A DNA stretch of 64,000 nt from UBA5109 sp963975155 (GTDB lineage Bacteria > Pseudomonadota > Gammaproteobacteria > Pseudomonadales > Pseudohongiellaceae). Made by a program: the position numbers and the translations under genes. Within the stretch, counting starts at the first letter, position 1, and each line of letters begins with the position of its first letter. The stretch spans positions 124,001 to 188,000 of the forward strand of contig CAXBFG010000002.1 of NCBI GenBank assembly GCA_963975155.1. Reading direction: 5' to 3'. The notes beneath the pieces were generated by a model. The model was given only the letters and a program-made list of their open reading frames with translations, was not told where the DNA came from and made no database searches. This document shows, one piece after another, positions 1-9,066 of the stretch.

Positions 1-1
1 T

Positions 2-76
2 GAAAACCAGATTGATAGTAACGATTATCTGAACAATTTATTGAGAACTGTTGGCTTACCCCAAGGAGCAAATTAA
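2..76 (+). CDS. 3' end of an upstream gene (partial)
   Basis: An open frame enters from the left edge and ends at TAA 74-76, giving a 24-residue tail that finishes LPQGAN. The stop codon overlaps the ATG of the next gene by one base (TAATG), so the two genes are almost certainly translated together and belong to one operon. Too little is present to identify a family. Confidence 0.6.
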   Translation, partial: ENQIDSNDYLNNLLRTVGLPQGAN

Positions 77-972
77 TGAAAACCAGAACCCGCAAATACA
101 GTTTACTCACACTTGCTGTTGTATCTTGTCTGACAAGCCTGTCTGGAGCTGCGCAGCAAAATGCTGACTACAGTCAGGCGCTAAGAGAACTGGATATCAT
201 GAGCAATATTTTTGAAGCCGCCTCTGAACAGCGTAGAAGTAATCGTGACAGTTTACAGATTTCCTCCTTTGATGAGGGTATTTATCTGGCCGATCAGGGC
301 ATGGTGTTTTCTTTCAGGATGAGTTCAGGCAGGAATTTTTTCCGCGCCATCAATATCAATGCCTTGCCGGCAGAAGCCATTGCCAATCTTGAAATAGACA
401 TGGCCGGCATTGCCGATGAAATAAGCTCGGAAATGCGCCGTGTCTTCCCCGGCCAGGACTTCAGTATGCCCTTCGTATCTCCCATGATGCCTGGCATGAG
501 CGATGAGCAGCGTGATGCCATTGAAGAAATGTCTGAATTGATACGCGACCAACAGGAAAGTATTCGGGATTCGCAGCGCGAGCTCCGTGATCTGCAACGC
601 CGCTTGCGTGATGAAGAGACTGATCGCAGCGATATAGAGAATCGCATAGCCCAGACTGAACGTGATCTGGAAGCAGAGACCGCTCAACTTGAAGAGCAGA
701 ACAACGCTTATCGTGCATTTATGCAGGAATATCAGGAAATCCAGGAACAACAGATTGCAGCCAGAAATCGTCAGGCCGAAAATGAAATCATGGCCACATT
801 GTGTGATTACGGCGCAACTCTGCGATCCCTGCAGAACGACGAGCACGTCAGTATTGTGTTACAAAATTATACTGACAATCGTGATCAGGTTTATGTTTTT
901 GATTTTGCTGATGTCGCGTCATGCAGCTCTGCTGAACAATTATTGCAGTCTGCGCTTAGCTATCAGCTCTGA
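76..972 (+). CDS. secreted coiled-coil protein of unknown function
   Basis: 298 residues. An N-terminal signal peptide (positive KTRTRK, then a hydrophobic stretch ending near SGAAQQ at about residue 27) indicates export to the periplasm. Residues ~155-235 form a long charged heptad-like region (many E, R, Q and D) that should be a coiled coil. The C-terminal ~50 residues form a small mixed domain with two cysteines, one at about 244 (LCDYG) and one at about 284 (ASCSS), which may pair. The start is supported by AAGGAG 8 bases upstream and the 1-base overlap with the preceding stop. I recognise no family. The context suggests a partner of the truncated upstream gene. Confidence 0.75.
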   Translation: MKTRTRKYSLLTLAVVSCLTSLSGAAQQNADYSQALRELDIMSNIFEAASEQRRSNRDSLQISSFDEGIYLADQGMVFSFRMSSGRNFFRAININALPAEAIANLEIDMAGIADEISSEMRRVFPGQDFSMPFVSPMMPGMSDEQRDAIEEMSELIRDQQESIRDSQRELRDLQRRLRDEETDRSDIENRIAQTERDLEAETAQLEEQNNAYRAFMQEYQEIQEQQIAARNRQAENEIMATLCDYGATLRSLQNDEHVSIVLQNYTDNRDQVYVFDFADVASCSSAEQLLQSALSYQL

Positions 973-1089
973 TTATTCACCGGCTATTCACTGACTTTTA
1001 CTGATTGGTCGTCGTGTCGCTTGGGGTCGGACCTCATCCCTCCGGCCCACTTTTTTTCTGAATCAAAGCGGCTTGCTCAAGACTATGGT

Positions 1090-1698
1090 TTATCGCACCA
1101 GTGAGTCATCGTCAAAAATCCCTGTCAGATGACATCCTAATCCTCTTTCTGCTGCGGCTTCCTCCAAGGCCTTGAATTCTTCATAAAAATTATCATCTGA
1201 GCGATAGCGTACGACCTCGGCAAAGCCGTCTGCAATTAACTGCCTTTCTACCAGCAAACCATCGGCATAGACATAACGCAGTAAACGACCATTCGCATCA
1301 CGGTCGGTTTCATCCCGCCCCAGTCGCAGGTCTTTGCCTTCCACCAGACGACGGTTAGCAAGACTCGACTGTTGGTAACAGGGCTCTCCAAATTCCGGGG
1401 TATTGGCTGCAATGTAACGGATGCGTTCGGTTTCCCCATTGATAAAGACATCAATGGTATCGCCATCTATAACCTGCCTCAGTTCGGCTACTTCGGTGTT
1501 CTGCTTGAGGTCCTGAGAATCAATGGGAGAGAAAGAGTTCTCATCACTCATGACTATATCAAGGGCGCCCTCCAGTGCTTCATAAAAAAATGGCTGCACA
1601 TATCTCACAAGCAGGCTGTCGTCTTTTAAGGAAACGCTAAATTGTGAAAAAATCACCACGAGAACTATTGAAAGCATAACTATGATGGTTGATTTCAT
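1090..1698 (-). CDS. secreted SNase-like (thermonuclease-family) nuclease
   Basis: 202 residues with an N-terminal hydrophobic segment (signal peptide or anchor) followed by a staphylococcal-nuclease fold from ~residue 70. The family's catalytic pattern is visible: DGDTI (calcium-site aspartates), IRYIAANTPE (Arg and Glu) and later DANGRLLRYVY (second Arg). The protein therefore probably hydrolyses DNA or RNA in a calcium-dependent way outside the cytoplasm. The N-terminal ~65 residues ahead of the nuclease domain are not recognised. It appears monocistronic and converges on the upstream plus-strand gene. The specific substrate is unknown. Confidence 0.85.
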   Translation of the reverse strand: MKSTIIVMLSIVLVVIFSQFSVSLKDDSLLVRYVQPFFYEALEGALDIVMSDENSFSPIDSQDLKQNTEVAELRQVIDGDTIDVFINGETERIRYIAANTPEFGEPCYQQSSLANRRLVEGKDLRLGRDETDRDANGRLLRYVYADGLLVERQLIADGFAEVVRYRSDDNFYEEFKALEEAAAERGLGCHLTGIFDDDSLVR

Positions 1699-1813
1699 GG
1701 ATTGTCCTGTATGTATAAAAAGCCGCTATCCGTCAGGCTAAGTATTATTAAGCCTCAATGATGAGACCTTTTTCACATTTACCTTAACAGGTATTATTCT
1801 TTAGCTTGCTGCA

Positions 1814-2023
1814 TCATGCCCGATGTATCTTATACCAGCGACGTAATGAATTACCTAACCAACCGGTCGTGATTCCGACCAGGAATATGGCAAGATAAAT
1901 GACCACACGGGATGCCTCGATTTGCCAGATCAGAAAATCTATCTGTACTACCTCAGAATTCTGCAGAACAAAAGCTCCCATAAACACCATCAGGGCAATA
2001 AATACTGCTATTTTTACTGACAT
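1814..2023 (-). CDS. LapA-like (DUF1049) small inner-membrane protein
   Basis: 69 residues with two predicted membrane helices, the first at the N-terminus (IAVFIALMVFMGAFVL) and the second after a short loop containing QNSEVVQIDFLIWQ, then a basic tail (SLRRWYKIH). This is the LapA/DUF1049 pattern, in which the QN...V...F loop is conserved; E. coli LapA takes part in regulating lipopolysaccharide assembly. The ATG at 2023 is preferred over the GTG six bases upstream because AGGAGGAG lies five bases before the ATG. Whether this copy acts with LapB is unknown; no lapB is nearby. Confidence 0.75.
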   Translation of the reverse strand: MSVKIAVFIALMVFMGAFVLQNSEVVQIDFLIWQIEASRVVIYLAIFLVGITTGWLGNSLRRWYKIHRA

Positions 2024-2390
2024 AAGCACTCCTCCTGAATTTTCCGCTTTTACGATAAGCAGCTTCTATTATGTGAGCAATTAACTTGTTTGTCTGCCTT
2101 CTCGTTCCCAAAGCCTAAAGTCCATCTCAATAGTTAACGGGATGAGTATTTAGCCATGCTCAAATCATGCAGTTCTATCATCATTTTTTCACTTTACTTT
2201 TCTGTTCAGCGCTTGTGCGAGCAAAAAGAGCAGATCAGACAGCGGCAGCTCAGGTTCCGCACAGATAGCCAGTGCTACAGGCACGAGTTGAATTAAAGCT
2301 AATCGCCCCTATTTATACCCTGACAAAGTGCTATCCTTAAGACTGTCCCTCAGGGCTGTTCGTATTATTTAAATTAACCAGGTCGCCCCT
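2024..2390. other. intergenic stretch with no convincing gene
   Basis: About 370 bases between the LapA-like gene and the ABC exporter. Two very short overlapping frames near 2156-2290 begin with hydrophobic residues but are under 50 codons and lack a ribosome-binding site. I see no hairpin terminator or repeat here. It probably holds the promoters of the two divergent genes. Confidence 0.5.
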
Positions 2391-4220
2391 TTGCAAGAAG
2401 ATTCCCCCACAAACCGACTGGGTCAGTTCCTCTCGGTATTCAAATACAGCCGTGTTGCCTTGCAACTGGTATGGAGTACCAGTGCAACGCTGACAGTGGT
2501 AATGGGTCTCTCAACGCTGGTTGCCGGCATACTACCGGCGTCGATTGCCCTGGTCGGCGGCTTTATAGTTGATGCTGTAGTAAGTGCCCTGAATGCAACG
2601 GGCCAGGCACAGGATGCTGCCAGAATGCAGGTACTTTATTTTGTCCTGCTTGAGGCTGCACTGGTGGTACTGATTTCTGCGGCACAACGCATCAATACTG
2701 TATGTCAGTCCATATTGCGCGTCCTGCTTGGCAACAAGATCAATGTCATGATTCTGGAAAAATCCCTGACCCTGGAGCTGGCTCATTTTGAAGATTCTGA
2801 ATTTTACGACAAACTCACTCGCGCCCGTCGTGAAGCATCCAGTCGCCCGCTGAGTCTGGTCATCAAGACTTTTGATCTTATCCGTAACATGATCTCCCTG
2901 CTGACTATTGCCGCCTTCCTGTTTCAGTTTTCTCCTTTTGCGGTGATATTGCTGATTGCCGCAGGTATCCCGGCCTTTGTTGCCGAAGCTAAATTTTCCG
3001 GGGAAGCGTTTCGAATTTACCGCCGCCGCTCGGCAGAACGACGCATGCAGCTCTATCTGGAAATGGTCTTAACCCGTGAAGATGGCGTTAAGGAAGTCAA
3101 GTTACTGGATCTGGGTAAACTGTTTCTGCAGCGTTATATCGATATATTTAAAGCCATTTACAAGGAGGACCGTAATCTTGTTTTGCGCAGGGGTATCTGG
3201 GGTTTTGTACTGGGATTGCTGGCCAGCGCGGCCTTTTATTTTGCCTATGGCTGGGTGGCTTTTGCAGCTATTGCAGCCACTATCAGCATTGGCCAGATGA
3301 CCATGTATATCGCCCAGTTCAGGCTGGGTCAAAATTCGGTCAGTGACAGCCTTACTTCCGTAAATGGCATGTATGAAGATAATTTATACCTATCCACCCT
3401 GACCGAATACCTGGAACACAAAGTGCCGGAAGCCAGCGGCAACCTGACCGCAGGACCTGACCCTGCAGATGGCATACGCTTTGAAAACGTCAGTTTTTGT
3501 TATGCCGGTTCCACTACGCCAGCCCTGGATCATATCAATTTGCATATCCAGCCTGGCGAAAGTCTGGCACTGGTAGGAGAAAATGGCAGCGGAAAAACCA
3601 CTCTGATAAAACTGCTGACACGTTTATACACGCCAACGGAAGGCAATATTTACCTGGAAGGATTGAATCTGAATGAATGGGATATCGAAAGCCTGCGGGC
3701 AAAAGTTGGTGTGATTTTCCAGGATTTTGCCCGTTACCAGTTACTGGTCGGTGAAAATATCGGTATTGGCGATGTTGATAATCTTCATGAGCAGGAGCAG
3801 GTCAGTCTTGCCGCCGCTAAAGGCATGGCAGATTCGTTTATCAAAGACTTGCCTGATACTTACAATACTCAGCTGGGCACCTGGTTTAATCAGGGGAAGG
3901 AATTATCCGGTGGTCAATGGCAAAAAATTGCCTTATCCCGGGCCTTTATGCGCAGCAAGGCTGACATACTGATACTGGATGAACCTACCGCGGCGATAGA
4001 TGCTCGTGCAGAAGCTGAAATATTCAGTCACTTTCGTGACCTCACGGACAATAAAATTTCGATCATTATTTCGCACCGATTCTCGACAGTACGCATGGCC
4101 GACCATATTATTGTCCTGGAAAAAGGTCAGATTTCTGAACAGGGCAGCCACCAGCAATTGATAGACCTGAATGGTCATTATGCTACTCTGTTCCGGCTGC
4201 AGGCCAAGGGTTATCAATAA
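2391..4220 (+). CDS. ABC transporter, fused permease/ATPase (ABCB-type exporter half)
   Basis: 609 residues. The N-terminal ~340 residues carry about six membrane helices, and the C-terminal ATPase has Walker A GENGSGKTT (~396), signature LSGGQ (~505), Walker B ILILDEP (~528) and H-loop SHR (~556). One polypeptide with one membrane and one ATPase domain implies a homodimeric or heterodimeric exporter of a hydrophobic compound, lipid or peptide in the inner membrane. The assigned start is TTG. An in-frame stop lies seven codons upstream and no ATG precedes the first helix, so a slightly different start is possible. The small basic-protein gene begins 19 bases after its stop and may be co-transcribed. 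The substrate cannot be inferred. Confidence 0.9.
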   Translation: MQEDSPTNRLGQFLSVFKYSRVALQLVWSTSATLTVVMGLSTLVAGILPASIALVGGFIVDAVVSALNATGQAQDAARMQVLYFVLLEAALVVLISAAQRINTVCQSILRVLLGNKINVMILEKSLTLELAHFEDSEFYDKLTRARREASSRPLSLVIKTFDLIRNMISLLTIAAFLFQFSPFAVILLIAAGIPAFVAEAKFSGEAFRIYRRRSAERRMQLYLEMVLTREDGVKEVKLLDLGKLFLQRYIDIFKAIYKEDRNLVLRRGIWGFVLGLLASAAFYFAYGWVAFAAIAATISIGQMTMYIAQFRLGQNSVSDSLTSVNGMYEDNLYLSTLTEYLEHKVPEASGNLTAGPDPADGIRFENVSFCYAGSTTPALDHINLHIQPGESLALVGENGSGKTTLIKLLTRLYTPTEGNIYLEGLNLNEWDIESLRAKVGVIFQDFARYQLLVGENIGIGDVDNLHEQEQVSLAAAKGMADSFIKDLPDTYNTQLGTWFNQGKELSGGQWQKIALSRAFMRSKADILILDEPTAAIDARAEAEIFSHFRDLTDNKISIIISHRFSTVRMADHIIVLEKGQISEQGSHQQLIDLNGHYATLFRLQAKGYQ

Positions 4221-4239
4221 TATTCATAATGTTAAAATC

Positions 4240-4371
4240 GTGAAAAAAATAAAACACAATCCCGTCGCCAAGCACGCGCCAAAATTCAATAAGGCGCAGG
4301 TTCACAAGGATAAAACCAAGTACGATCGTAAGAATAAAACTGACATAAAAAATGCAGAGGATAAAACATGA
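4240..4371 (+). CDS. 43-residue highly basic small protein (DUF7230-like)
   Basis: A GTG-started frame encodes 43 residues, about a third of them Lys or Arg, beginning MKKIKHNPVAKHAPKFNKAQ. The NPVAKH...FNK..VH.DK pattern resembles a family of tiny basic gammaproteobacterial proteins that I recall as DUF7230; this assignment is from memory. The stop overlaps the ATG of the GST gene (ATGA, 4368-4371), which supports translation. No clear Shine-Dalgarno sequence precedes the GTG, so it may be translationally coupled to the ABC exporter. The composition suggests nucleic-acid or ribosome binding, but this is inference. Confidence 0.55.
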   Translation: MKKIKHNPVAKHAPKFNKAQVHKDKTKYDRKNKTDIKNAEDKT

Positions 4372-4988
4372 GCAGGATAAAACTGACATATTTTGATTTC
4401 GACGGTGGACGCGCCGAGCCTACCCGGCTGGCACTGTCAATTGCAGGGATTGCGTTTGAAGATGAGCGCCTTAGCTTTCAACAGATTAGTGAAATAAAAC
4501 ACCGCCTTCCGCTCGGCGCAGTTCCGGTGATAGAAATAGACGGCGAAACCTATACTCAGGGCAATGCCATGAACCGCTATTTCGGCAAACAGGCCGGTCT
4601 TTATCCCGATGATCCCTGGCAGGCATTTTTGTGTGATGAGATCATGGACATAATTGAAGATGCCTCCAATGCCATGGGCAAGACTTTTGGCCTGGAAGGC
4701 GACGCCTTCAAGCAGGCTCGTGAAGATCTGGCTTCAGGTAAACTAAGTACGATACTTAAATTACTCGACAAACGACTACACGCCGCCGGTGGTCAGTATT
4801 TTGCTGACAACAAGTTAAGCATGGCTGATTTGAAGGTATTTGAACTATTGCGAACGCTGCTCAGCGGCATGCTGGATCATATACCGACTGATCTGGTTGA
4901 AAAAACAGCTCCAGCCTTATTGAAACATTTCGAAACGGTCAGCAATGATCCCGGTGTGGTTGCTTATTATCAAATGCGCAAACAATAA
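4368..4988 (+). CDS. glutathione S-transferase family protein
   Basis: 206 residues. The N-terminal thioredoxin-like domain starts KLTYFDFDGGRAEPTRLAL, with a Tyr in the position used for glutathione activation in sigma/alpha/mu-type enzymes, and has the VPVIEIDG cis-proline turn and a QGNAMNRY element that binds the glutathione gamma-glutamyl group. An all-helical C-terminal domain follows (KLSMADLKVFELL). It is a likely cytosolic glutathione transferase with a sigma-like architecture. It overlaps the preceding small gene by four bases and the MtfA-type gene starts 17 bases after it, so the genes probably share a transcript. The substrate is not inferable. Confidence 0.88.
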   Translation: MSRIKLTYFDFDGGRAEPTRLALSIAGIAFEDERLSFQQISEIKHRLPLGAVPVIEIDGETYTQGNAMNRYFGKQAGLYPDDPWQAFLCDEIMDIIEDASNAMGKTFGLEGDAFKQAREDLASGKLSTILKLLDKRLHAAGGQYFADNKLSMADLKVFELLRTLLSGMLDHIPTDLVEKTAPALLKHFETVSNDPGVVAYYQMRKQ

Positions 4989-5005
4989 GCTCTCTATTCA
5001 ATAGC

Positions 5006-5821
5006 ATGCTTATGACAGCATTAATTACTTTATTCATCGTTATTATTGTTGTTATAGTTGGCTTTTCCTATCAGAGCTGGCGCCGCAAGTGGATCATCAG
5101 TAAGGCATTTCCTGCTGATTGGCTGGCTATTATCGAACGCCGCCTTGCCTTTTTTGGAAAACTGCAAACCGGAGAACAAGAGCAATTAAAAAAACTGGTG
5201 CAACTTTTCCTGGCTGATAAAAAATTCTATGGCTGCAATGGGCTCATTATTAATGACGATATTCGCGTTACCATCGCAGCAGAAGCCTGCCTCTTATTAC
5301 TGAATCGACCCACCACAGGCTATGCTTCCCTGAAGCACATATTGGTCTACCCGGATGCTTTTCAGGCCGGTCATGAAAAGCACAATGAAGATGGAACAGT
5401 CAGTCTTCAGCAGCAAGGTTTGCTTGGAGAATCCTGGCAGCATGGGAAGATAATCTTGTCATGGGATGATGTTACTTTTGGTGCTGCCAATATTCACGAC
5501 GGACATAATGTCAGCTTGCATGAGTTTGCCCATCAACTGGATAGCGAAACAGGCTCTACCAACGGCGCACCCATATTAGGTAAAAATGCCTGCCAAAGTT
5601 GGGCGCAGGTACTCACAAAGGAATTTGCAGAATTAAATAAGGCCTTTGAAGAACAGCATAAATCCGTGATGGACTTTTATGGCACAAGCAACCCGGCGGA
5701 ATTTTTTGCGGTAGCGACCGAAACCTTTTTTGAAAAGCCCGGGCAACTGGCTGAAAGACACCCGGAACTTTTTAACGAATTGCATAATTTTTATAAGGTA
5801 GACCCGAGGCGCTGGCAATAA
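5006..5821 (+). CDS. mtfA: MtfA-type zinc-dependent peptidase
   Basis: 271 residues, with one N-terminal membrane helix (ALITLFIVIIVVIVGF) and then the MtfA (DUF980) peptidase domain. The zinc-binding HEFAHQLD motif is at ~171-178, with the downstream glutamate in PAEFFAVATETFFEKP. E. coli MtfA binds the Mlc repressor and is a gluzincin peptidase. The membrane helix is common in non-enteric homologues and places the catalytic domain at the inner membrane. No Mlc or phosphotransferase genes are visible nearby. The ATG at 5006 has no strong ribosome-binding site, and coupling to the GST gene 17 bases upstream is likely. Confidence 0.85.
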   Translation: MLMTALITLFIVIIVVIVGFSYQSWRRKWIISKAFPADWLAIIERRLAFFGKLQTGEQEQLKKLVQLFLADKKFYGCNGLIINDDIRVTIAAEACLLLLNRPTTGYASLKHILVYPDAFQAGHEKHNEDGTVSLQQQGLLGESWQHGKIILSWDDVTFGAANIHDGHNVSLHEFAHQLDSETGSTNGAPILGKNACQSWAQVLTKEFAELNKAFEEQHKSVMDFYGTSNPAEFFAVATETFFEKPGQLAERHPELFNELHNFYKVDPRRWQ

Positions 5822-5848
5822 TCCCAGTCGACAAAGCTGCTTAAAAAA

Positions 5849-6097
5849 TTATGACTTGGCAGCTTCTTTAAGCATATTAAATAGTTCATCTTTCAAATGT
5901 ACGCGCCGCATTTTTGCTTCTTCTTCTGTAAGCGTTGAGACTGGCGTTACCTCATTTTCCATTTTTTCCACATTCGTCGTCAGCTCATGATACTCATCAA
6001 ATAATCGTCGAAAGTGATGATTATTAACTTTCAGATCATGAATCTGGTTTTTGTACTGTGGGAATTCATGCAATAAATCGTGATGCTCAACAGCCAT
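5849..6097 (-). CDS. YdcH/DUF465 family small helical protein
   Basis: 82 residues, fully helical and charged, matching the YdcH (DUF465) pattern: HHDLLHEFPQY..., then FRRLFDEYHELTTNVEKMENE, then a second helix with RRVHLKDELFNML. Family members are short cytoplasmic proteins of unknown function that probably form antiparallel coiled coils. It is convergent with the MtfA-type gene and is not obviously in an operon. Function unknown. Confidence 0.85.
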   Translation of the reverse strand: MAVEHHDLLHEFPQYKNQIHDLKVNNHHFRRLFDEYHELTTNVEKMENEVTPVSTLTEEEAKMRRVHLKDELFNMLKEAAKS

Positions 6098-6192
6098 GCT
6101 AACTCCTGGACTTTAGTTAAAATTATTTGATAGATTGTAGAGCAGGCAGTAAATCTGACCTTGATTTATATCATCAAGCCAGGACAAAATAA

Positions 6193-7818
6193 TTACTGAC
6201 TATGTCCATTTTTTATCGCCAGCTTTTGTGCAAGAAGCAATGCTTCCCTACGGGTTTCTACAATTCTGTTTTCCCCGATCACATTGAAAACATCTGTTTT
6301 TCTCAAAGTATCCAACACTCTTTGATTGGCGCCAAAAATAAGCACATGATCCCCGCTTGCGGCCAGATTTTCAGTCACTTCCTCCAAGGATGCAGCTGCA
6401 CTGCTATCGATAAAGGGTACCCTGGATAAATCAATCACCAATACATCATTTTTTGGCGTCTGTTCCATCATGCGGGTTATATCCCTTGCCGTTGCAAAAC
6501 TTAAGGGGCCCTCGACATGAAACAGAACAACTTTTTCTCCCAAGGCCTGCATGAGTTTTTGTTCTTCCTCATTCATTTCAGGTTCTGCTCCTGAGGCAAA
6601 GGAAAATTTAACGCTTTCCATTTGTATTTTCGCCATTTTTGAAACAAATAAAACAGAAGTCATGACGATGCCAACGGCAACTGCGGTAATTAAATCAACA
6701 AAAACAGTAAGCAGGAGTGTCGTTAACATCACAACAACTCCGGGGCGAGGCAACTTGATGATGCGTTTTAGATTCCGCCAATCGATGATATCTATCCCCA
6801 CTCTTAGTAAAATTCCCCCCAGAACAGACAATGGTATATAACTGGCTTCGGTTGCAAAAACGACGGTCAGTGCCAGTAAGACCAGCGAATGGCTTACACC
6901 CGATAAGCGGGTTTTACCACCCGCTCGAATATTCACGAAGGTACGCATGGTAGCTCCGGCTCCCGGTACAGCGCCCAGAAAACCTGCCAGCAAATTACCA
7001 ACACCCTGCCCCACCAGTTCACGATTTGAATCATGCAAGGTATGGGTTTTACTGTCTGCCGCCAAAGAAGTCAGCAAGGAGTCGATAGAACCAAGAAAAG
7101 CGAGTATTAATGCAAATCGAATAATGTTCGCCACATCAAAGAGATCAAATGAAGGAAAGTACAGGGAAGGCAAACCGGATGGAATCGCTCCGATGCTTGG
7201 CGCATCTGTGAGCACGAAAAATCCAAGCAGTGTGCCAACAATGACTGCCAGTAATGTGGACGGAAAATAACGCCCAATACTTTTCGGAATATACGTCACT
7301 ATAATGAAACTCAACAGGCCTAAAGCCAGGGCCTGCCAGTTTACATCCACAAGCATGGCCGGAATGGCAGCCAGCTTTACCATATTACTCCCGGCCGGTG
7401 AAACAAATCCGAGCAGCGGGCCAATCTGCAGAATGATCACAATAATGCCGATTCCGGTCATGAACCCCGAAACCACCGTCTGCGGTACGAGTTTTATATA
7501 GCGCCCAAAACCTGCCAGACCAAAACTGATCTGGATCAATCCTGCCAGCATGATAATGCTGAAAACAGTCAGCAGATTATCGCCGTACTGGGTAACAATC
7601 GCTGCGACGACTACCGTCATGGGACCCGTCGGACCCGAAATCTGCATTTTGGTGCCCCCCAACAGGGCAGCAAAAAAACCTACGATGATGGCTCCATAGA
7701 TGCCAGCCAGAGCACCGAGCCCTGAGGCAACACCAAAAGCCAGAGCCAAAGGCAGTGCAACAGCTGCTGCTGTTATGCCGCCGTATATATCGCCACTCAG
7801 ATTTTGTTTGTCAAACAT
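6193..7818 (-). CDS. SulP family anion transporter with STAS domain
   Basis: 541 residues. The N-terminal ~400 residues are a multi-helix SulP/SLC26 membrane domain (GDIYGGITAAAVALPLALAFGVASG at the start). The C-terminal ~110 residues form a STAS domain, with LVIDLSRVPFIDSSAAASLEE carrying the usual DxxxVxxxDSS element. SulP proteins move sulfate, bicarbonate or other anions across the inner membrane. With no carbonic anhydrase or sulfur-assimilation gene beside it, the ion cannot be chosen. The ATG at 7818 is preferred to a TTG four codons upstream because MFDKQNLSGD matches normal SulP N-termini. It lies just downstream of pspF on the same strand. Confidence 0.9.
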   Translation of the reverse strand: MFDKQNLSGDIYGGITAAAVALPLALAFGVASGLGALAGIYGAIIVGFFAALLGGTKMQISGPTGPMTVVVAAIVTQYGDNLLTVFSIIMLAGLIQISFGLAGFGRYIKLVPQTVVSGFMTGIGIIVIILQIGPLLGFVSPAGSNMVKLAAIPAMLVDVNWQALALGLLSFIIVTYIPKSIGRYFPSTLLAVIVGTLLGFFVLTDAPSIGAIPSGLPSLYFPSFDLFDVANIIRFALILAFLGSIDSLLTSLAADSKTHTLHDSNRELVGQGVGNLLAGFLGAVPGAGATMRTFVNIRAGGKTRLSGVSHSLVLLALTVVFATEASYIPLSVLGGILLRVGIDIIDWRNLKRIIKLPRPGVVVMLTTLLLTVFVDLITAVAVGIVMTSVLFVSKMAKIQMESVKFSFASGAEPEMNEEEQKLMQALGEKVVLFHVEGPLSFATARDITRMMEQTPKNDVLVIDLSRVPFIDSSAAASLEEVTENLAASGDHVLIFGANQRVLDTLRKTDVFNVIGENRIVETRREALLLAQKLAIKNGHSQ

Positions 7819-7874
7819 AGGATTTATCAAACCGGAAATGTAATGCTATAAAAATATACTTTTGTCCTTAAGCC

Positions 7875-8867
7875 TTAATCTAACACTTTCTCATACTTAC
7901 GCAGATAGCCTCTCAGCTGATCATAACTCAAGCCCAATAATTTAGCTGTTTTGCTTTGATTATACTGACTTTGCTGTAAGGCATCCTGAATGATCGCAAC
8001 TTCAAAATCCTGTACTTGTTGCTTAAGACTTTTATCACCAGCCTTTGGCATATTTTGCTGGGAAGATTTTTTGGATTTTGGCCGATACGGTGATTCAAAA
8101 GGATCAAAGACTATATCTTTGATCGGCTGCTCTGCATCTTCATTCTGATAAATAGCTCTTTCAACCACATTCTTCAATTCACGAATATTTCCTGGCCAGG
8201 CATATTCAAGCAGTTCCTTGGCAGCACTTTTACTGAAGCCCGGAAAGAATTCCCTATCCAGTTCTTTGATCATTTGGATGGCAAAGTGTTGTGCCAGCAC
8301 AGGAATGTCTTCAAGTCGCTCACGCAATGGTGGCAGGGTAATCACATCAAAAGCCAGTCTATCCAGTAAGTCTTCCCGAAATTTCCCCTCTTCTGCCAAC
8401 TGTGGCAAATCCACATTTGTGGCAGCAACCAGCCTGACATCAACATCGATGGCTTTATTGCCACCCAGTCTTTCCAGTTCACCGTATTCTGTAATGCGCA
8501 GGATTCTTTCCTGCACCGCCATTGAGGTCGTGGCCAGTTCATCCAGAAACAGGGTGCCCTGATCAGCACGTTCAAAATATCCCTTTTGCTGCTTACTGGC
8601 TCCTGTAAAGGCACCACTTTCGTGTCCAAATAATTGCGATTCAAGGAGGGCTTCATTGAATGATGCACAATTAATTTTAAGGAAGGCATGTTCCCAGCGC
8701 TGTGATAAATAATGTAAACGTGAGGCAACCAGTTCTTTACCTGTACCCCGCTCACCAATAATCAATACCGGTTTATTCAGAGGTGCCAGGCGCGACAAGT
8801 GTTCCTGCATTTGCAGAAAGTTCGATGACTCCCCGATCATACGTTCAGCCAGTGACGCCCTATCCAT
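7875..8867 (-). CDS. pspF: PspF, sigma-54 activator of the psp operon
   Basis: 330 residues from ATG 8867, which has GGGGA six bases before it; longer in-frame starts exist up to 8924 but would add 19 residues not expected for PspF. It has an AAA+ domain with Walker A GERGTGKE (~38-45), the sigma-54-contacting GAFTGA loop (~85-90) and Walker B TLFLDE, and a C-terminal Fis-type helix-turn-helix (KTAKLLGLSYDQLRGYL). As in PspF proteins there is no N-terminal receiver domain, so control should come from PspA binding. It is divergent from the lipoprotein-pspA-pspB-pspC operon, whose sigma-54 promoter lies in the shared intergenic region. Confidence 0.93.
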   Translation of the reverse strand: MDRASLAERMIGESSNFLQMQEHLSRLAPLNKPVLIIGERGTGKELVASRLHYLSQRWEHAFLKINCASFNEALLESQLFGHESGAFTGASKQQKGYFERADQGTLFLDELATTSMAVQERILRITEYGELERLGGNKAIDVDVRLVAATNVDLPQLAEEGKFREDLLDRLAFDVITLPPLRERLEDIPVLAQHFAIQMIKELDREFFPGFSKSAAKELLEYAWPGNIRELKNVVERAIYQNEDAEQPIKDIVFDPFESPYRPKSKKSSQQNMPKAGDKSLKQQVQDFEVAIIQDALQQSQYNQSKTAKLLGLSYDQLRGYLRKYEKVLD

Positions 8868-8996
8868 GCCATTCCCCATTAAAAAATCATGGTGAAAACT
8901 ACCACATATTGGTTTTTCCCCCAATTAATATAAATGCCATTTCTGTTAATCTATATATTATCCATATATATCAATATCTTATATAACTCTAGAAAG

Positions 8997-9013
8997 TTGG
9001 CACGCGATCTGCA
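8997..9013 (+). promoter_or_regulatory. sigma-54 promoter of the psp operon
   Basis: TGGCAC at 8998-9003, five bases, then CTGCA at 9009-9013: the GG (-24) and GC (-12) doublets are correctly spaced, with one mismatch to TTGCA. It lies 54 bases upstream of the lipoprotein ATG and between that gene and pspF, as expected for a PspF target. Transcription should start near 9024. Confidence 0.85.
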
Positions 9014-9066
9014 ATACCAGCTTATAACTTGGTCATTCACTGATTTCAGGTGTAGAGGATACAAAT

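Noticed and set aside
325..846. Minus-strand 173-codon frame opposite the first gene
   Set aside because: It lies fully inside the signal-peptide-bearing plus-strand gene, has no domain and no ribosome-binding site, and looks like a mirror of the R/E-rich coiled coil.
2156..2292. Two short overlapping frames upstream of the ABC exporter
   Set aside because: Both are under 50 codons with no ribosome-binding site; a hydrophobic start alone is not enough.
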